Source: Sphingomonas lutea
GTDB lineage: Bacteria > Pseudomonadota > Alphaproteobacteria > Sphingomonadales > Sphingomonadaceae
Assembly: GCF_014396785.1 (NCBI RefSeq)
Contig: NZ_CP060718.1
Coordinates: 1,446,501-1,510,500, forward strand
DNA: 64,000 nucleotides
Direction of reading: 5' to 3'
Positions 17,429 to 28,567 of the stretch are shown one piece after another. The notes below the pieces were generated by a model, which did not search any database, was not told the DNA's origin, and saw only the letters and a program-made list of their open reading frames with translations. Position 1 is the stretch's first letter. Each line of letters begins with the position of its first letter. Made by a program: the position numbers and the translations under genes.

Positions 17429-17965
17429 ATGCAGCAGCCACGAATGATCGTCTTGTCGTTGATCGGCACCGGACTGCGCTACGGGTTCGAGATGGAGGAG
17501 TTTGCTCAGCGCACCAACATGCGGCGCTGGGCGAAGATCGGCATGTCCACCATCTACAAAGCGCTGGGTGACCTCGAGCGGGACGGCGCAATCAGGGTCG
17601 AGATCGAGGACAGCGACAAGGGACCGGCGCGCAAGGCCTTCACGTTGACGGCCGCGGGGCGGACGCAAATGATCGCCTTGATCGGCGAAGCCCTGGCGTC
17701 GGCCAAGCCAGTCTATTCCGAACGAATTGCGGGCTTGGTGTTCGCGCCGCTGATGGGCGCGGAACGCGCGCAGAAGGCAATCATGGCGTCGATCGAGGTG
17801 ATCGAGGCGGCTGACGTCTCTCTGGGCAAGAGCGCTGGCGCGCCCGGCATGGACAAAATCGGGCTCGCGGTGGTCGGCTATTATCGCGCGGTTTATGCCG
17901 CCGAACGGGTGGCGATGGAGCGCGTGATCGAGATCATCAACGAGGATTTCTCAAGCAAACCCTGA
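17429..17965 (+). CDS. PadR family transcriptional regulator
   Basis: 178 residues. The N-terminal winged helix contains VLSLIGTGLRYGFEME, STIYKALGDLERDGAI and the wing segment GPARKAFTLTAAGR, the PadR pattern. The C-terminal 90 residues form a helical dimerisation arm (PadR-type, AVVGYYRAVYAAERVAMERVIEII). PadR proteins repress neighbouring divergent genes until a phenolic or other ligand binds; here the neighbour is the DoxX/CPBP unit. The ligand is unknown. Confidence 0.9.
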   Translation: MQQPRMIVLSLIGTGLRYGFEMEEFAQRTNMRRWAKIGMSTIYKALGDLERDGAIRVEIEDSDKGPARKAFTLTAAGRTQMIALIGEALASAKPVYSERIAGLVFAPLMGAERAQKAIMASIEVIEAADVSLGKSAGAPGMDKIGLAVVGYYRAVYAAERVAMERVIEIINEDFSSKP

Positions 17966-18013
17966 CTTGTCGGTCGCGTTGACGGACATCTCCCGACCAA
18001 GCCCGGCGGCTCG

Positions 18014-20059
<2,046 letters not shown>

Positions 20060-20087
20060 GGGTTCCCGTATTCTCTTTGGCCGCCGC

Positions 20088-21923
20088 TTAGTCGGTGCCG
20101 GCGAGGGACGCCAGCCTCTGTCTCAAACCGTTCCGCGCAATGATCAGGCGCTGCTGTTCCTCCAGGGCCTCGGCGGTGAAATCCCGCTTCAGCCGTTCGG
20201 TTGCATCGTCGAGCGCCCGGTCCACTTCCTCGCGCGCCGAGATGATCTCCACCGCAGCCGCGAGATCGCTTCGGGCACGCGCGGGATCGCTGTCGCGGCG
20301 GGTGAAGGAAAAGCCCAAAGCGCGAGGGGCTTTCGCTCCCGTTGCTCCAGCGTCATTCAAGATAGTGTCCAGCGCGTCGCGATCAAGCGCGCCACCGGAG
20401 AAGGCGGCATTGACGAGGGCATCGCGCATCAGCGCGGTGCCCGGCTCCGTGATCGGCAGCTGGGCGAGTTGTTCGCAATGGGCGGGCAGTTCTTCGGGGA
20501 AGTAAGCGAAGCCAAGGACCAGGGCGCGGGCGGTGGGTGCATCGATGCCGTCGGCGGCGATGGCGCGCGCCCGGCTTCCCACCGGCGGCTGCGGCGGGGT
20601 GTAGCGGCCCGGCTTGAACGACGAGCGCGGGGCGAAGGGGCGGGGACCGGACGACCCCTCGGGACGGCGCAGCGCATAGAAGCGCTTGAGCCAATCCTCG
20701 CGATAGAGGCGCGACAGGTCGGGATGGCCGATGGTCGCCGCATGGGCGACGAGGCGCTGCTTGAGGCTCGCCCAGGCTTCGGGCGTGGAAAGCGGCTCGG
20801 CCTCCAGCTCGTGCCGCCACAGCCGAGCGTCGAGCGGCTCGGGCGCGGCGAGGAGGGCTTCGAACGCCTCACGGCCGCCGCCATTCACGACATCGTCGGG
20901 GTCCTGGCCCGCGGGGAGCTCGACGAAGCGCAGGGTGCGCTCGGGGCCGATGTGGGGGAGGGCGCGCAAGGCGGCGCGGATCGCGGCCTTGCGCCCCGCG
21001 CTGTCGCCGTCGAAGCAGAGGATCGGCGCGGGGTCGAGCCGCCACATGCGCTCGAGCTGCGCCTCGGTCACCGCAGTCCCGTTGGGGGCGACGACCTCGG
21101 CGATCCCGGCGCGGTCGAGCGCGATGACGTCCATATAGCCTTCGACGACGATCAGCCGCCGCGCGGTGCGGCTGGCGGGCCCGGCGCGGTCGATATTGTA
21201 GAGCGTGCGCCCCTTGTCGAAGAGCGGCGTGTCGGGCGAGTTGAGATATTTGGGCTCGCCGTCGCCCATGATGCGGCCGCCAAACGCAATCACCCGACCG
21301 CGCGGATCGCGGATCGGGATCATCAGGCGATTGCGGAAGCGATCGTAACTCGCCCGGTCGCCATCCTCGGGCTGGATGAGCATGCCGGTCTCGACCAGCT
21401 TGTCCTCGCCGAGATGGGCAAGCGCGCTCTTGAGCTTGCCCCGGCCATCGGGCGCGAAGCCGATGCCGAAGCGCGCCACGGTCTCCGGGCCGATGCCGCG
21501 CTTCTGCAAATAGTCGCGCACGGGGGCGCCATCGATGCCCTGCAATTGCTCGGCGAACCATCTGGCGACGTCGCCCATGACATCGGTTAGCGACGTCGTG
21601 CGCTCGGCGCGTTCCTGGGCGCGAGGGTCGGGCGCGGGCACGTCGAGCCCGGCCTTCTGCGCCAGCTCCTTGACCGCATCCATGAACATCATGCCGCGAT
21701 TGTCGGTCAGGAAGCGGATCGCATCGCCGTGCGCGCCGCAGCCGAAGCAATGGTAGAAGCCCTTGTCGTCGTTGACGGTGAAGCTGGGCGTCTTCTCATT
21801 GTGGAACGGGCAACAGGCCTTCCACTCGCGGCCGGCGCGGGTGAGCTTGACGGTGGGGGCGATGATTGCGCTCAGCGTCGTGCGTGCGCGCAGTTCGTCG
21901 AGCCAGGCGGGGGAGAGGGTCAC
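20088..21923 (-). CDS. dnaG: DNA primase
   Basis: 611 residues. The N-terminal CHC2 zinc ribbon ([12 protein letters not shown] and YHCFGCG) binds the template, the TOPRIM catalytic core contains [11 protein letters not shown] and the FDGDSAG motif near residue 310, and the C-terminal DnaB-interacting domain is present. The start is GTG 21923, and it overlaps the stop of the GIY-YIG gene (GTGA). The G-rich ribosome-binding site lies in a palindromic repeat, so the repeat insertion has replaced the native upstream sequence. rpoD follows directly. Confidence 0.97.
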   Translation of the reverse strand: MTLSPAWLDELRARTTLSAIIAPTVKLTRAGREWKACCPFHNEKTPSFTVNDDKGFYHCFGCGAHGDAIRFLTDNRGMMFMDAVKELAQKAGLDVPAPDPRAQERAERTTSLTDVMGDVARWFAEQLQGIDGAPVRDYLQKRGIGPETVARFGIGFAPDGRGKLKSALAHLGEDKLVETGMLIQPEDGDRASYDRFRNRLMIPIRDPRGRVIAFGGRIMGDGEPKYLNSPDTPLFDKGRTLYNIDRAGPASRTARRLIVVEGYMDVIALDRAGIAEVVAPNGTAVTEAQLERMWRLDPAPILCFDGDSAGRKAAIRAALRALPHIGPERTLRFVELPAGQDPDDVVNGGGREAFEALLAAPEPLDARLWRHELEAEPLSTPEAWASLKQRLVAHAATIGHPDLSRLYREDWLKRFYALRRPEGSSGPRPFAPRSSFKPGRYTPPQPPVGSRARAIAADGIDAPTARALVLGFAYFPEELPAHCEQLAQLPITEPGTALMRDALVNAAFSGGALDRDALDTILNDAGATGAKAPRALGFSFTRRDSDPARARSDLAAAVEIISAREEVDRALDDATERLKRDFTAEALEEQQRLIIARNGLRQRLASLAGTD

Positions 21924-22348
21924 TTGAGCCCCCGCCCGCTTGCGGGAGCGGGTTGGTCAGTCGCTTGTGAGGGCGTGTCTCGACTGCGCTTTGCTCCGCT
22001 CGACACGAGCGGATTTTTTGTGATGCCCCGCCCATCTCCGTTTGTCCCGAGCGAAGTCGAGGGACGTTCCTTGGGTGGCTTGGCAAAGTAAGAGAGCGCA
22101 GCCCAGTCGCCCCGGATTAAGGCCTCCTTCTTGGCGCGTGACCAAGGTTTGATGCGCCGTTCGGCATCGAGCGCTTCGGCGCGGGTGGTGAATTCCTGCG
22201 ACCACACGAGTTCGACCGGGAGGCGTCGCGAGGTGAAATCGCAGAATCCTCCGGTTTGATGCTCTGCGATGCGGCGTTCAAGATTGTCGGTATGTCCGGT
22301 GTAGTACCGACCATCGCTGCATCGAAGGATATACGCCCAAAAGGCCAA
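21920..22348 (-). CDS. GIY-YIG nuclease domain protein in a repeat cluster
   Basis: 142 residues if translation starts at TTG 22348, which has AAGGA seven bases upstream; an in-frame start at 22477 would add 43 residues that are only translated repeat sequence. The GIY-YIG core is clear: WAYILRCSDGRYYTGHT, then LERRIAEH and an FTTRAEALDAERRIK segment as in UvrC-like single-domain nucleases (YhbQ type). The last 50 residues (RPSTSLGTN onwards) are encoded by repeats. It sits between yqeY and dnaG, genes that are normally adjacent, so it is an insertion into a core operon. Its action on DNA is inferred from the family. Confidence 0.8.
   Translation of the reverse strand: MAFWAYILRCSDGRYYTGHTDNLERRIAEHQTGGFCDFTSRRLPVELVWSQEFTTRAEALDAERRIKPWSRAKKEALIRGDWAALSYFAKPPKERPSTSLGTNGDGRGITKNPLVSSGAKRSRDTPSQATDQPAPASGRGLK
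21926..22065. repeat. Palindromic repeats at the 3' end of the GIY-YIG gene
   Basis: Three palindromes in series: a CCCGC...GCGGG type (about 21928-21949), a Y-shaped CTCGACTGCG...CGCTCGACAC element (21975-22006), and a 22-bp GTCCCGAGCG...CGAGGGAC copy (22044-22065). All three are read through in frame by the nuclease gene. Confidence 0.75.
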
Positions 22349-22366
22349 GCCTGCGTCCTTGCACTC

Positions 22367-22434
22367 GTCCCTCGACTTCGCTCGGGACGAACGGTTGAGT
22401 GTGGCACTGCGCGTCCTTCGACTTCGCTCAGGAC
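22367..22434. repeat. Two palindromic repeats upstream of the GIY-YIG gene
   Basis: Two copies of the CTCGACTTCGCTCGGGAC family, at 22367-22388 and 22413-22434 (the second with CTTCGACTTCGCTCAGGAC). Together with the downstream copies they bracket the nuclease gene. Confidence 0.8.
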
Positions 22435-22503
22435 GAACGAACTTTGTGGCTTGGCATTGCGAATCGGGGGTCAGCAAGCGCGACGGGCGACTTATCCACA
22501 GTC

Positions 22504-22959
22504 TCAGCGGGTGAGCGCCGCCTTCACCAGCGCACTCGCCCGCGCGGGTTCGATCGCGCCGCCGAGGCGCTCCTTCACCAGCGCCATGACGCGGCCCATG
22601 TCCTTCATCGAACTTGCGCCGGTCTCGCTGACAATCGCCTTGATGGCCGCTTCAGCTTCGGCGTCGCTCATTTGCGCGGGCAGGAAGCGTTCTATGACTG
22701 CAATCTCCGCCTCCTCGACTGCGGCGCGGTCTTCGCGGCCGTTGGTGCGGTAGATGTCGGCGCTTTCGCGGCGCTGCTTGACCATTTTCTGGAGGACTTC
22801 GGTGACCAGCACATCGTCGTCGTCGGGCGCCTTGCCGGTGCGCGCTTCGATATCGCGGTTCTTGATCGCCGCCTGGACCAGGCGCAGCGTGCCCGTCGTG
22901 TCCTTGTCGCCGCCTTTCATCGCGGTCACCAACGCAGCCTTGATATCGTCGCGGATCAT
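22504..22959 (-). CDS. GatB/YqeY domain-containing protein
   Basis: 151 residues matching the YqeY family, small proteins homologous to the tail domain of GatB (tRNA amidotransferase). Motifs are the N-terminal DDIKAALVTAMKGGDKDTTGTLR, KMVKQRRESADIY, and the C-terminal MGRVMALVKERLGG. Function is not established; a role in tRNA binding is assumed from homology. It lies upstream of dnaG and rpoD in the same direction, the usual alphaproteobacterial order, and is divergent from carA. Confidence 0.92.
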   Translation of the reverse strand: MIRDDIKAALVTAMKGGDKDTTGTLRLVQAAIKNRDIEARTGKAPDDDDVLVTEVLQKMVKQRRESADIYRTNGREDRAAVEEAEIAVIERFLPAQMSDAEAEAAIKAIVSETGASSMKDMGRVMALVKERLGGAIEPARASALVKAALTR

Positions 22960-23099
22960 CGCTTCATCTCTTCGCGGAAACGACCAGCCCTAGCGGGGCA
23001 TTTTCGGCCTGACCAGCCGTTGACCCGGCGGGCCAAAGCGCATAGCGGCAACGCCTTAGCGACATCGTTGAAAATCCACACGGAAGGCTTTCCCCGCCC

Positions 23100-24371
23100 A
23101 TGGCCGACTCACGACCCCTGTCCGCGGGATTGGCGCCCGCGTCCCAGCCCGAGGGCGCGACGGGAGTCATCGTGTTCGCCGACGGGCGCGTGGTGTGGGG
23201 CCACGGCTTCGGCGCGGAAGGCGAAGCGGTGGGCGAGCTGTGCTTCAATACAGCGATGACGGGCTATCAAGAGGTCATGACCGACCCGTCCTACGCCAAG
23301 CAGGTCATCGCCTTCACCTTCCCGCACATCGGCAATGTCGGCGCCAATGACGAGGATGTCGAAGCGGCCGAGGCGCATGCGCTGGGCGCGATCGTGCGCG
23401 AGCCGGTGACCCAGCCGAGCAATTACCGCGCCAACTATGGCTTTGCCGACTGGATGCGGAAGTGGGGGCGGATCGGCATCTGCGGGGTCGATACGCGCGC
23501 GCTGACCAAGCTGGTGCGGCGCGAAGGCCCGCCGAACATCGCCATCGCGCACCGGGCGGATGGGGTGTTCGATGTGGCGGCGCTGCAGAAGATGGCGGCG
23601 GACTGGCCGGGGCTCGAGGGCATGGACCTGGCCAAGGAGGTCAGCCGGTTGCAGGTCGAGCGCTGGACCGGCGGGAAGTGGGCTTGGGGGCAGGGGTATG
23701 AAGTCGGTCCCTCGACTTCGCTCGGGACAGGTCCCTCGACTTCGCTCGGGAAGAGCGGAGAGGGGGGCAGGGAATCAAAACCGCTTGTGCCGAGCGACGT
23801 CGAGGCACGCATCCCCCACGTCGTCGCCATCGATTATGGCTCCAAGCGCAACATTTTCCGCAACTTGGCCGAAGCCGGCGCGCGCGTCACCGTTGTCCCC
23901 GCGCAGGCGACGTTCGACGAAATCATGGCGCACGAGCCCGACGGCTTTTTCCTCTCGAACGGGCCGGGCGATCCGGCGGCGACGGGCGAATATGCAGTGC
24001 CGGTGATCAAGCAATTGCTGGAGACCAAGAAGCCCCTGTTCGGCATCTGCCTTGGCCATCAGATGCTCGCGCTGGCGGTTGGCGGCATGACGTCAAAGAT
24101 GTTCCAGGGCCACCGCGGCGCCAACCACCCGGTCAAGCGGTTGTCCGACGGCCGCGTCGAGATCACCAGCATGAACCACGGCTTCGCGGTGCTGCGCGAG
24201 GGGTTGCCGGAGAATGTCCGCGAAACGCACGTCAGCCTGTTCGACGACAGCAATTGCGGGATCGAGCTGACCGACCGGCCGGCGTTCAGCGTGCAGTATC
24301 ATCCTGAGGCGAGCCCGGGGCCGCAGGACAGTTTTTACCTGTTCGAGAAGTTCGTTGGGGCGATGAAATGA
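23100..24371 (+). CDS. carA: Carbamoyl phosphate synthase, small subunit
   Basis: CarA provides ammonia from glutamine to CarB for arginine and pyrimidine synthesis. 423 residues, longer than the usual 380-390. The N-terminal CPSase domain (about residues 18-165) is followed by a class I glutamine amidotransferase domain with the catalytic Cys in FGICLGHQM (about residue 316) and His/Glu in YHPEASPGP. The extra length is an in-frame insertion at about residues 203-236 made of three palindromic repeats (PSTSLGTGPSTSLG and a third, diverged copy) in the linker between domains. The next gene overlaps by ATGA. Confidence 0.97.
   Translation: MADSRPLSAGLAPASQPEGATGVIVFADGRVVWGHGFGAEGEAVGELCFNTAMTGYQEVMTDPSYAKQVIAFTFPHIGNVGANDEDVEAAEAHALGAIVREPVTQPSNYRANYGFADWMRKWGRIGICGVDTRALTKLVRREGPPNIAIAHRADGVFDVAALQKMAADWPGLEGMDLAKEVSRLQVERWTGGKWAWGQGYEVGPSTSLGTGPSTSLGKSGEGGRESKPLVPSDVEARIPHVVAIDYGSKRNIFRNLAEAGARVTVVPAQATFDEIMAHEPDGFFLSNGPGDPAATGEYAVPVIKQLLETKKPLFGICLGHQMLALAVGGMTSKMFQGHRGANHPVKRLSDGRVEITSMNHGFAVLREGLPENVRETHVSLFDDSNCGIELTDRPAFSVQYHPEASPGPQDSFYLFEKFVGAMK
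23707..23808. repeat. Three palindromic repeats inside carA
   Basis: Two adjacent copies of the CTCGACTTCGCTCGGGAC repeat (23707-23728 and 23731-23751) and a diverged copy of the opposite orientation (23787-23808, GTGCCGAGCG...CGAGGCAC). They are in frame and lie between the two CarA domains. Confidence 0.85.
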
Positions 24372-24640
24372 GGGCGGTCGCGTGCATGGGCGCGCTTGCC
24401 CTCTCCGCCTGCGCGACGACCGCGCGGCTGCACAGCCAGGACGAGCTCAACCTCATCGGGCAGCGCTGCGGGGTGCAGCTCGGCGAGATTTTCCAGGACG
24501 AGAGCGAGAAACGGCTGCTGTTCCTGTTCAAGCCCGGCGCGACGCGCGAGCAGCGCGGCTGCGTCAGCCGCTGGGCCCGCCGCAACGGCCTCAAGACCGT
24601 ATTCGTCGACAATATCGCATTTCCGGAGACGGGGTCGTGA
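24368..24640 (+). CDS. Small putative lipoprotein after carA
   Basis: 90 residues, starting within the carA stop (ATGA). The N-terminus is a short signal peptide with the lipobox LALSAC (Cys15). The mature part has two more cysteines (QRCGVQLG, RGCVSRW) and charged helices. It is translationally coupled to carA, though a lipoprotein has no obvious link to carbamoyl phosphate. Function unknown. Confidence 0.6.
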   Translation: MRAVACMGALALSACATTARLHSQDELNLIGQRCGVQLGEIFQDESEKRLLFLFKPGATREQRGCVSRWARRNGLKTVFVDNIAFPETGS

Positions 24641-24657
24641 GGGGCGGCGCAAAAGCT

Positions 24658-24713
24658 CCCTCTCCCCTTTGCGGGAGAGGGTGGCCCGCGTCAGCGGGAC
24701 GGGTGAGGGGGCG
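24658..24713. repeat. CTCTCCC/GGGAGAG repeat, left flank of the DUF559 gene
   Basis: A CCCTCTCCCCTTTGCGGGAG palindrome followed by a CCCGCGTCAGCGGGACGGG hairpin and GTGAGGGGG. An inverted, related copy lies at 25057-25107. The stop codon and last codons of the DUF559 gene are inside this element. Confidence 0.8.
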
Positions 24714-25050
24714 TGGTCTCCAACGCCAACTCCAGAATTGTCCAAACGCCTTCAAGATTTTGAAGAATATCGTCGTTCCAGAAACGAACGATGCGAAAGC
24801 CCAGACTTTCGAGGATGGCGGTGCGACGCGCGTCCCGCTCTGGAATATGCTGCCCGCCATCAACCTCGACGATGAGGCGCCGCTCAGCACAGAGAAAGTC
24901 GACAATGTAGCCTCCAATCTCGACCTGCTTGCGAAATTTCAGCCCATGGAATTGGCGGCTGCGGAGAGCGCTCCAAAGCTTGTTCTCAGCTTCCGTCGCG
25001 TTCTTGCGCAAGGCCCGCGATCTGCTCGTCAGAAAATGGTGCCTCGCCAC
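24691..25050 (-). CDS. DUF559 endonuclease-like protein in a repeat cassette
   Basis: 119 residues. DUF559 is a Vsr-related PD-(D/E)XK family: ARALRKN-type N-terminus, EAENKLWSALRSRQ, FRKQVEIGGYIVDFLC (catalytic D), and LIVEVDGGQH (E-x-D) are all visible, with FRIVRFWNDD near the end. The start is GTG 25050, and the only ribosome-binding site (GAGGGGG, five bases upstream) lies in the flanking repeat. The last five residues (PHPSR) and the stop are encoded by the left repeat. The gene interrupts carA-carB on the opposite strand. Biological role unknown. Confidence 0.88.
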   Translation of the reverse strand: MARHHFLTSRSRALRKNATEAENKLWSALRSRQFHGLKFRKQVEIGGYIVDFLCAERRLIVEVDGGQHIPERDARRTAILESLGFRIVRFWNDDILQNLEGVWTILELALETTPPHPSR

Positions 25051-25056
25051 GACGCC

Positions 25057-25107
25057 CCCTCACCCCGGCGCTCCGCGCCGACCCTCTCCCGCTGTGGGGA
25101 GAGGGTA
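25057..25107. repeat. CTCTCCC/GGGAGAG repeat, right flank of the DUF559 gene
   Basis: Reads CCCCCTCACCCCGGCG, a CGCTCCGCGC hairpin, then a CCCTCTCCC...GGGGAGAGGG palindrome. It is the inverted partner of 24658-24713, so the nuclease gene has the repeat in opposite orientation at its two ends. Confidence 0.8.
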
Positions 25108-25129
25108 ATATTCGAGCATCGCCAAATCC

Positions 25130-28100
25130 ATGCCCAAACGTACTGACATTTCCTCGATCCTCATCATCGGCGCGGGTCCGATCGTCATCGGGCAGGCGGC
25201 CGAGTTTGATTATTCGGGGAGCCAGGCGGTCAAGGCGCTGAAGGCCGAGGGTTATCGGGTGATCGTCGTCAATTCGAACCCGGCGACGATCATGACCGAT
25301 CCCGAGCTCGCCGACGCGACCTATGTCGAGCCGATTACGCCGGCGATTGTCGCCAAGATTTGCGAGAAGGAGCGGCCGGACGCTTTGCTGCCGACGATGG
25401 GCGGGCAGACCGCGCTCAATACCGCGCTCGCACTTTACAAGGACGGGACTTTGGACAAGCTTGGGATCGAGCTGATCGGGGCCAATGCCGACGCCATCGA
25501 AAAGGCCGAAGACCGGCTCAAATTCCGCGACGCGATGGACAAGATCGGGCTCGAAAGCCCGCGCTCGGCGATTGCCCACAGCCTGGCCGAGGCGCTCGAC
25601 GCGCTCGAGCATATCGGATTGCCGGCGATCATCCGCCCCAGTTTCACGCTTGGTGGCACGGGCGGGGGCATTGCCTACAACCGCGACGAATTCGTCCAGA
25701 TCGTCTCGGGCGGGATCGAGGCCAGCCCGACCGACGAGGTGCTGATCGAGGAATCGGTGCTCGGCTGGAAGGAATATGAGATGGAAGTCGTGCGCGACCG
25801 CGCCGACAACGCCATCATCATCTGCTCGATCGAGAATGTCGACCCGATGGGGGTGCATACCGGCGACAGCATCACCGTTGCCCCGGCGCTGACGCTGACC
25901 GACAAGGAATATCAGCGCATGCGCTCGGCGAGCATCGCGGTGCTGCGCGAAATCGGTGTCGAAACAGGCGGTTCCAACGTCCAGTTCGCAGTCGATCCCA
26001 AGACCGGGCGGATGGTGGTGATCGAGATGAACCCGCGCGTGTCGCGGTCGTCGGCGCTGGCGTCCAAGGCCACGGGCTTCCCGATCGCCAAGGTCGCGGC
26101 GCGGCTGGCGGTGGGGTATACGCTCGACGAGATCGCCAACGACATCACCGGCGGCGCGACCCCGGCAAGCTTCGAACCGACGATCGATTATGTCGTGACC
26201 AAGATCCCGCGCTTCGCCTTCGAGAAGTTCCGCGGGGCGGAAGCGTTGCTCAGCACGTCGATGAAGTCGGTGGGCGAAGTGATGGCGATCGGGCGGAGCT
26301 TCGCCGAGAGCCTGCAAAAGGCGCTGCGCGGGCTGGAGATCGGGCTGACCGGGCTCGACCGGGTGCGCGAGCTGGAAAGTGCCGACCCGGCGACGATCGA
26401 GAGCCAGCTGGCGCGGGCGACGCCCGACCGGCTGCTGATCGCCGCCGAAGCGCTGCGCCAGGGTTTTACCGTGCAGCGGATCCACGACATCGCCGGGTTC
26501 GACCCATGGTTCCTCGAGCGGCTGCGCGAGATCGTCGAGGCGGAAGAGGAAGTGCGCGTGAGCGGGCTTCCGCGCGATGAGATGGGGATGCGGCGCTTAA
26601 AGGCGATGGGCTTTTCGGATGCGCGGCTGGCGCAGCTCGCGCTGCGGTCTGCGCATGTCGACCGCGAGATGAGCGAAGCGGTCGCCGCGGGCGGATCGGG
26701 CGTGGTGCACAGCGCGCTTCGGGCAATGACCGGGGGCGTGACCGAGGCCGAAGTGCGCAAGGCGCGGCTGAAGCTCGGCATCCGCCCGGTGTTCAAGAGG
26801 ATCGACAGCTGCGCGGCGGAGTTCGATGCGGCGACGCCCTACCTTTATTCGACCTACGAGGCGCCGCTGTTCGGGGCGCCCGAGGACGAGGCCGACGTCA
26901 GCGACCGGCGCAAGGTGATGATCCTTGGTGGCGGGCCCAACCGGATCGGGCAGGGGATCGAGTTCGATTATTGCTGCTGCCACGCCGCCTTCGCACTCGG
27001 CCGCGACCGTGAGGGGCAGCAGGGCGCGGGCTTCGAAGTCATCATGGTCAATTGCAATCCGGAGACAGTGTCGACCGACCCGGAGACCAGCGACCGCCTT
27101 TATTTCGAGCCGCTGACCGCCGAGGACGTGCTCGAAATCGTCGCGCGCGAGCAGGAGAGCGGCGAATTGCTGGGCGTGATCGTCCAGCTGGGCGGGCAAA
27201 CCCCGCTCAAGCTGGCGGCGGAGCTGCAGGCGGCGGGCGTGCCGATCCTCGGCACCAGCCCCGACAGCATCGACCTCGCCGAGGATCGCGAGCGCTTCGC
27301 GGCGCTCGTGTCGCGCCTCGGGCTCAAGCAGCCTGCCAATGGGCTCGCGCGCAGCCGCGAGGAAGCGCTGACCGTGGCGGAGCGGATTGGCTATCCGGTG
27401 CTTCTGCGGCCGTCTTACGTACTCGGCGGGCGGGGGATGGAGATCGTCGACGGGCCGCAGCAGCTCGAACATTATATCGCGACCGCAGTGCAGGTGTCGG
27501 GCCGTTCCCCGGTGCTGATCGACCGTTATTTGCGCGACGCGATCGAGGTCGATGTCGATGCGATCTGCGACGGCGCCGAGGTCGCGGTGTGCGGCGTGCT
27601 GCAGCATATCGAGGAAGCCGGCGTCCATTCGGGCGACAGCGCCTGCGCGATCCCGCCACACAGCCTTGATGCCGCGGTGGTCGCCGAGATCGAGCGCCAG
27701 ACGCGCGAGCTGGCGCTGGCGCTCAAGGTCAAGGGGCTGATGAACATCCAGTTCGCGGTCCAGGGCACGGAAGTGTTCCTGATCGAGGTCAATCCGCGCG
27801 CCAGCCGGACCGTGCCGTTCGTCGCCAAGGCGACCGGCAACCCGATTGCCAAGATCGCGGCCCGAGTGATGGCCGGCGAAACCTTGAGCAATCTCGGCAG
27901 CCTCGCCCATGCGCTCGATTATGTCGCGGTCAAGGAATCGGTGTTCCCGTTCGCGCGCTTCCCGGGCACCGATCCGGTGCTTGGACCGGAAATGAAGAGT
28001 ACCGGCGAAGTCATGGGAATCGATCGCACTTTCGACATCGCCTTCGCCAAGGCGCTGATCGGGGCGGGGATGGGCCTGCCGCAGAGCGGGACGGTGTTCG

Positions 28101-28492
28101 TGTCGGTCAAGGACGCCGACAAGGACAATATCGTGCCCGCGGTTGAAAAGCTGCTCGAGCTCGGCTTCGCGATCATTGCCACCAGCGGGACGGCGGCGCA
28201 TTTGCAGGGCAAGGGCTTGCCGGTGGTGACGGTCAACAAGGTCGCGCAGGGGCGGCCGCACATCGTCGACCGCTTGCTCGACGGCGACGTCGCTTTGGTG
28301 TTCAATACGACCGAGGGGTGGCAGTCGTTGAAGGACAGCCATTCGATCCGCGCCACTGCGCTGAACAAGAAAGTGCCCTATTTCACCACTGCGGCGGCAA
28401 GCTACGCCGCGGCCCATTCGATCGAGGCGGTGCGCGGCCATACGCTTGAAGTCGCGTCGCTCCAGTCCTATTATTCCGCCTCCGCGACCTGA
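25130..28492 (+). CDS. carB: Carbamoyl phosphate synthase, large subunit
   Basis: CarB combines ammonia, bicarbonate and two ATP to carbamoyl phosphate. 1120 residues, somewhat longer than the 1073 of E. coli because of small loops (for example DREGQQGAG near residue 630). Two ATP-grasp halves are visible: [17 protein letters not shown] at the start, and [15 protein letters not shown] near residue 600, each with a later ENP or EVNPR metal-binding segment ([24 protein letters not shown]). The C-terminal MGS-like allosteric domain begins near [13 protein letters not shown]. carA lies upstream, separated only by the inserted DUF559 cassette. Confidence 0.98.
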   Translation: MPKRTDISSILIIGAGPIVIGQAAEFDYSGSQAVKALKAEGYRVIVVNSNPATIMTDPELADATYVEPITPAIVAKICEKERPDALLPTMGGQTALNTALALYKDGTLDKLGIELIGANADAIEKAEDRLKFRDAMDKIGLESPRSAIAHSLAEALDALEHIGLPAIIRPSFTLGGTGGGIAYNRDEFVQIVSGGIEASPTDEVLIEESVLGWKEYEMEVVRDRADNAIIICSIENVDPMGVHTGDSITVAPALTLTDKEYQRMRSASIAVLREIGVETGGSNVQFAVDPKTGRMVVIEMNPRVSRSSALASKATGFPIAKVAARLAVGYTLDEIANDITGGATPASFEPTIDYVVTKIPRFAFEKFRGAEALLSTSMKSVGEVMAIGRSFAESLQKALRGLEIGLTGLDRVRELESADPATIESQLARATPDRLLIAAEALRQGFTVQRIHDIAGFDPWFLERLREIVEAEEEVRVSGLPRDEMGMRRLKAMGFSDARLAQLALRSAHVDREMSEAVAAGGSGVVHSALRAMTGGVTEAEVRKARLKLGIRPVFKRIDSCAAEFDAATPYLYSTYEAPLFGAPEDEADVSDRRKVMILGGGPNRIGQGIEFDYCCCHAAFALGRDREGQQGAGFEVIMVNCNPETVSTDPETSDRLYFEPLTAEDVLEIVAREQESGELLGVIVQLGGQTPLKLAAELQAAGVPILGTSPDSIDLAEDRERFAALVSRLGLKQPANGLARSREEALTVAERIGYPVLLRPSYVLGGRGMEIVDGPQQLEHYIATAVQVSGRSPVLIDRYLRDAIEVDVDAICDGAEVAVCGVLQHIEEAGVHSGDSACAIPPHSLDAAVVAEIERQTRELALALKVKGLMNIQFAVQGTEVFLIEVNPRASRTVPFVAKATGNPIAKIAARVMAGETLSNLGSLAHALDYVAVKESVFPFARFPGTDPVLGPEMKSTGEVMGIDRTFDIAFAKALIGAGMGLPQSGTVFVSVKDADKDNIVPAVEKLLELGFAIIATSGTAAHLQGKGLPVVTVNKVAQGRPHIVDRLLDGDVALVFNTTEGWQSLKDSHSIRATALNKKVPYFTTAAASYAAAHSIEAVRGHTLEVASLQSYYSASAT

Positions 28493-28519
28493 GCCTCCAG
28501 CACAATTTGGTTTTTCAGA

Positions 28520-28552
28520 GCGGGCCGCTTGGCCCGCCGCGGCAGGTTTTTG
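28520..28552 (+). terminator. Hairpin between carB and greA
   Basis: A 7-bp stem (GCGGGCC at 28520-28526, GGCCCGC at 28531-28537) with a four-base loop, followed 10 bases later by a T-run. Because greA starts at 28568, it may be an attenuating terminator for carB. Confidence 0.5.
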
Positions 28553-28567
28553 AAAAGGGTTTTGACG

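Noticed and set aside
22349..22477. A 43-residue N-terminal extension of the GIY-YIG protein
   Set aside because: It is only translated repeat sequence (RPERSRR, RSSRAKSRD) upstream of a TTG with a proper AAGGA site, so the shorter start is preferred.
23020..23048. A sigma-70 promoter for carA (TTGACC, 17 bases, TAGCGG)
   Set aside because: The -35 box is good but the -10 box matches poorly, so I do not list it as a feature.
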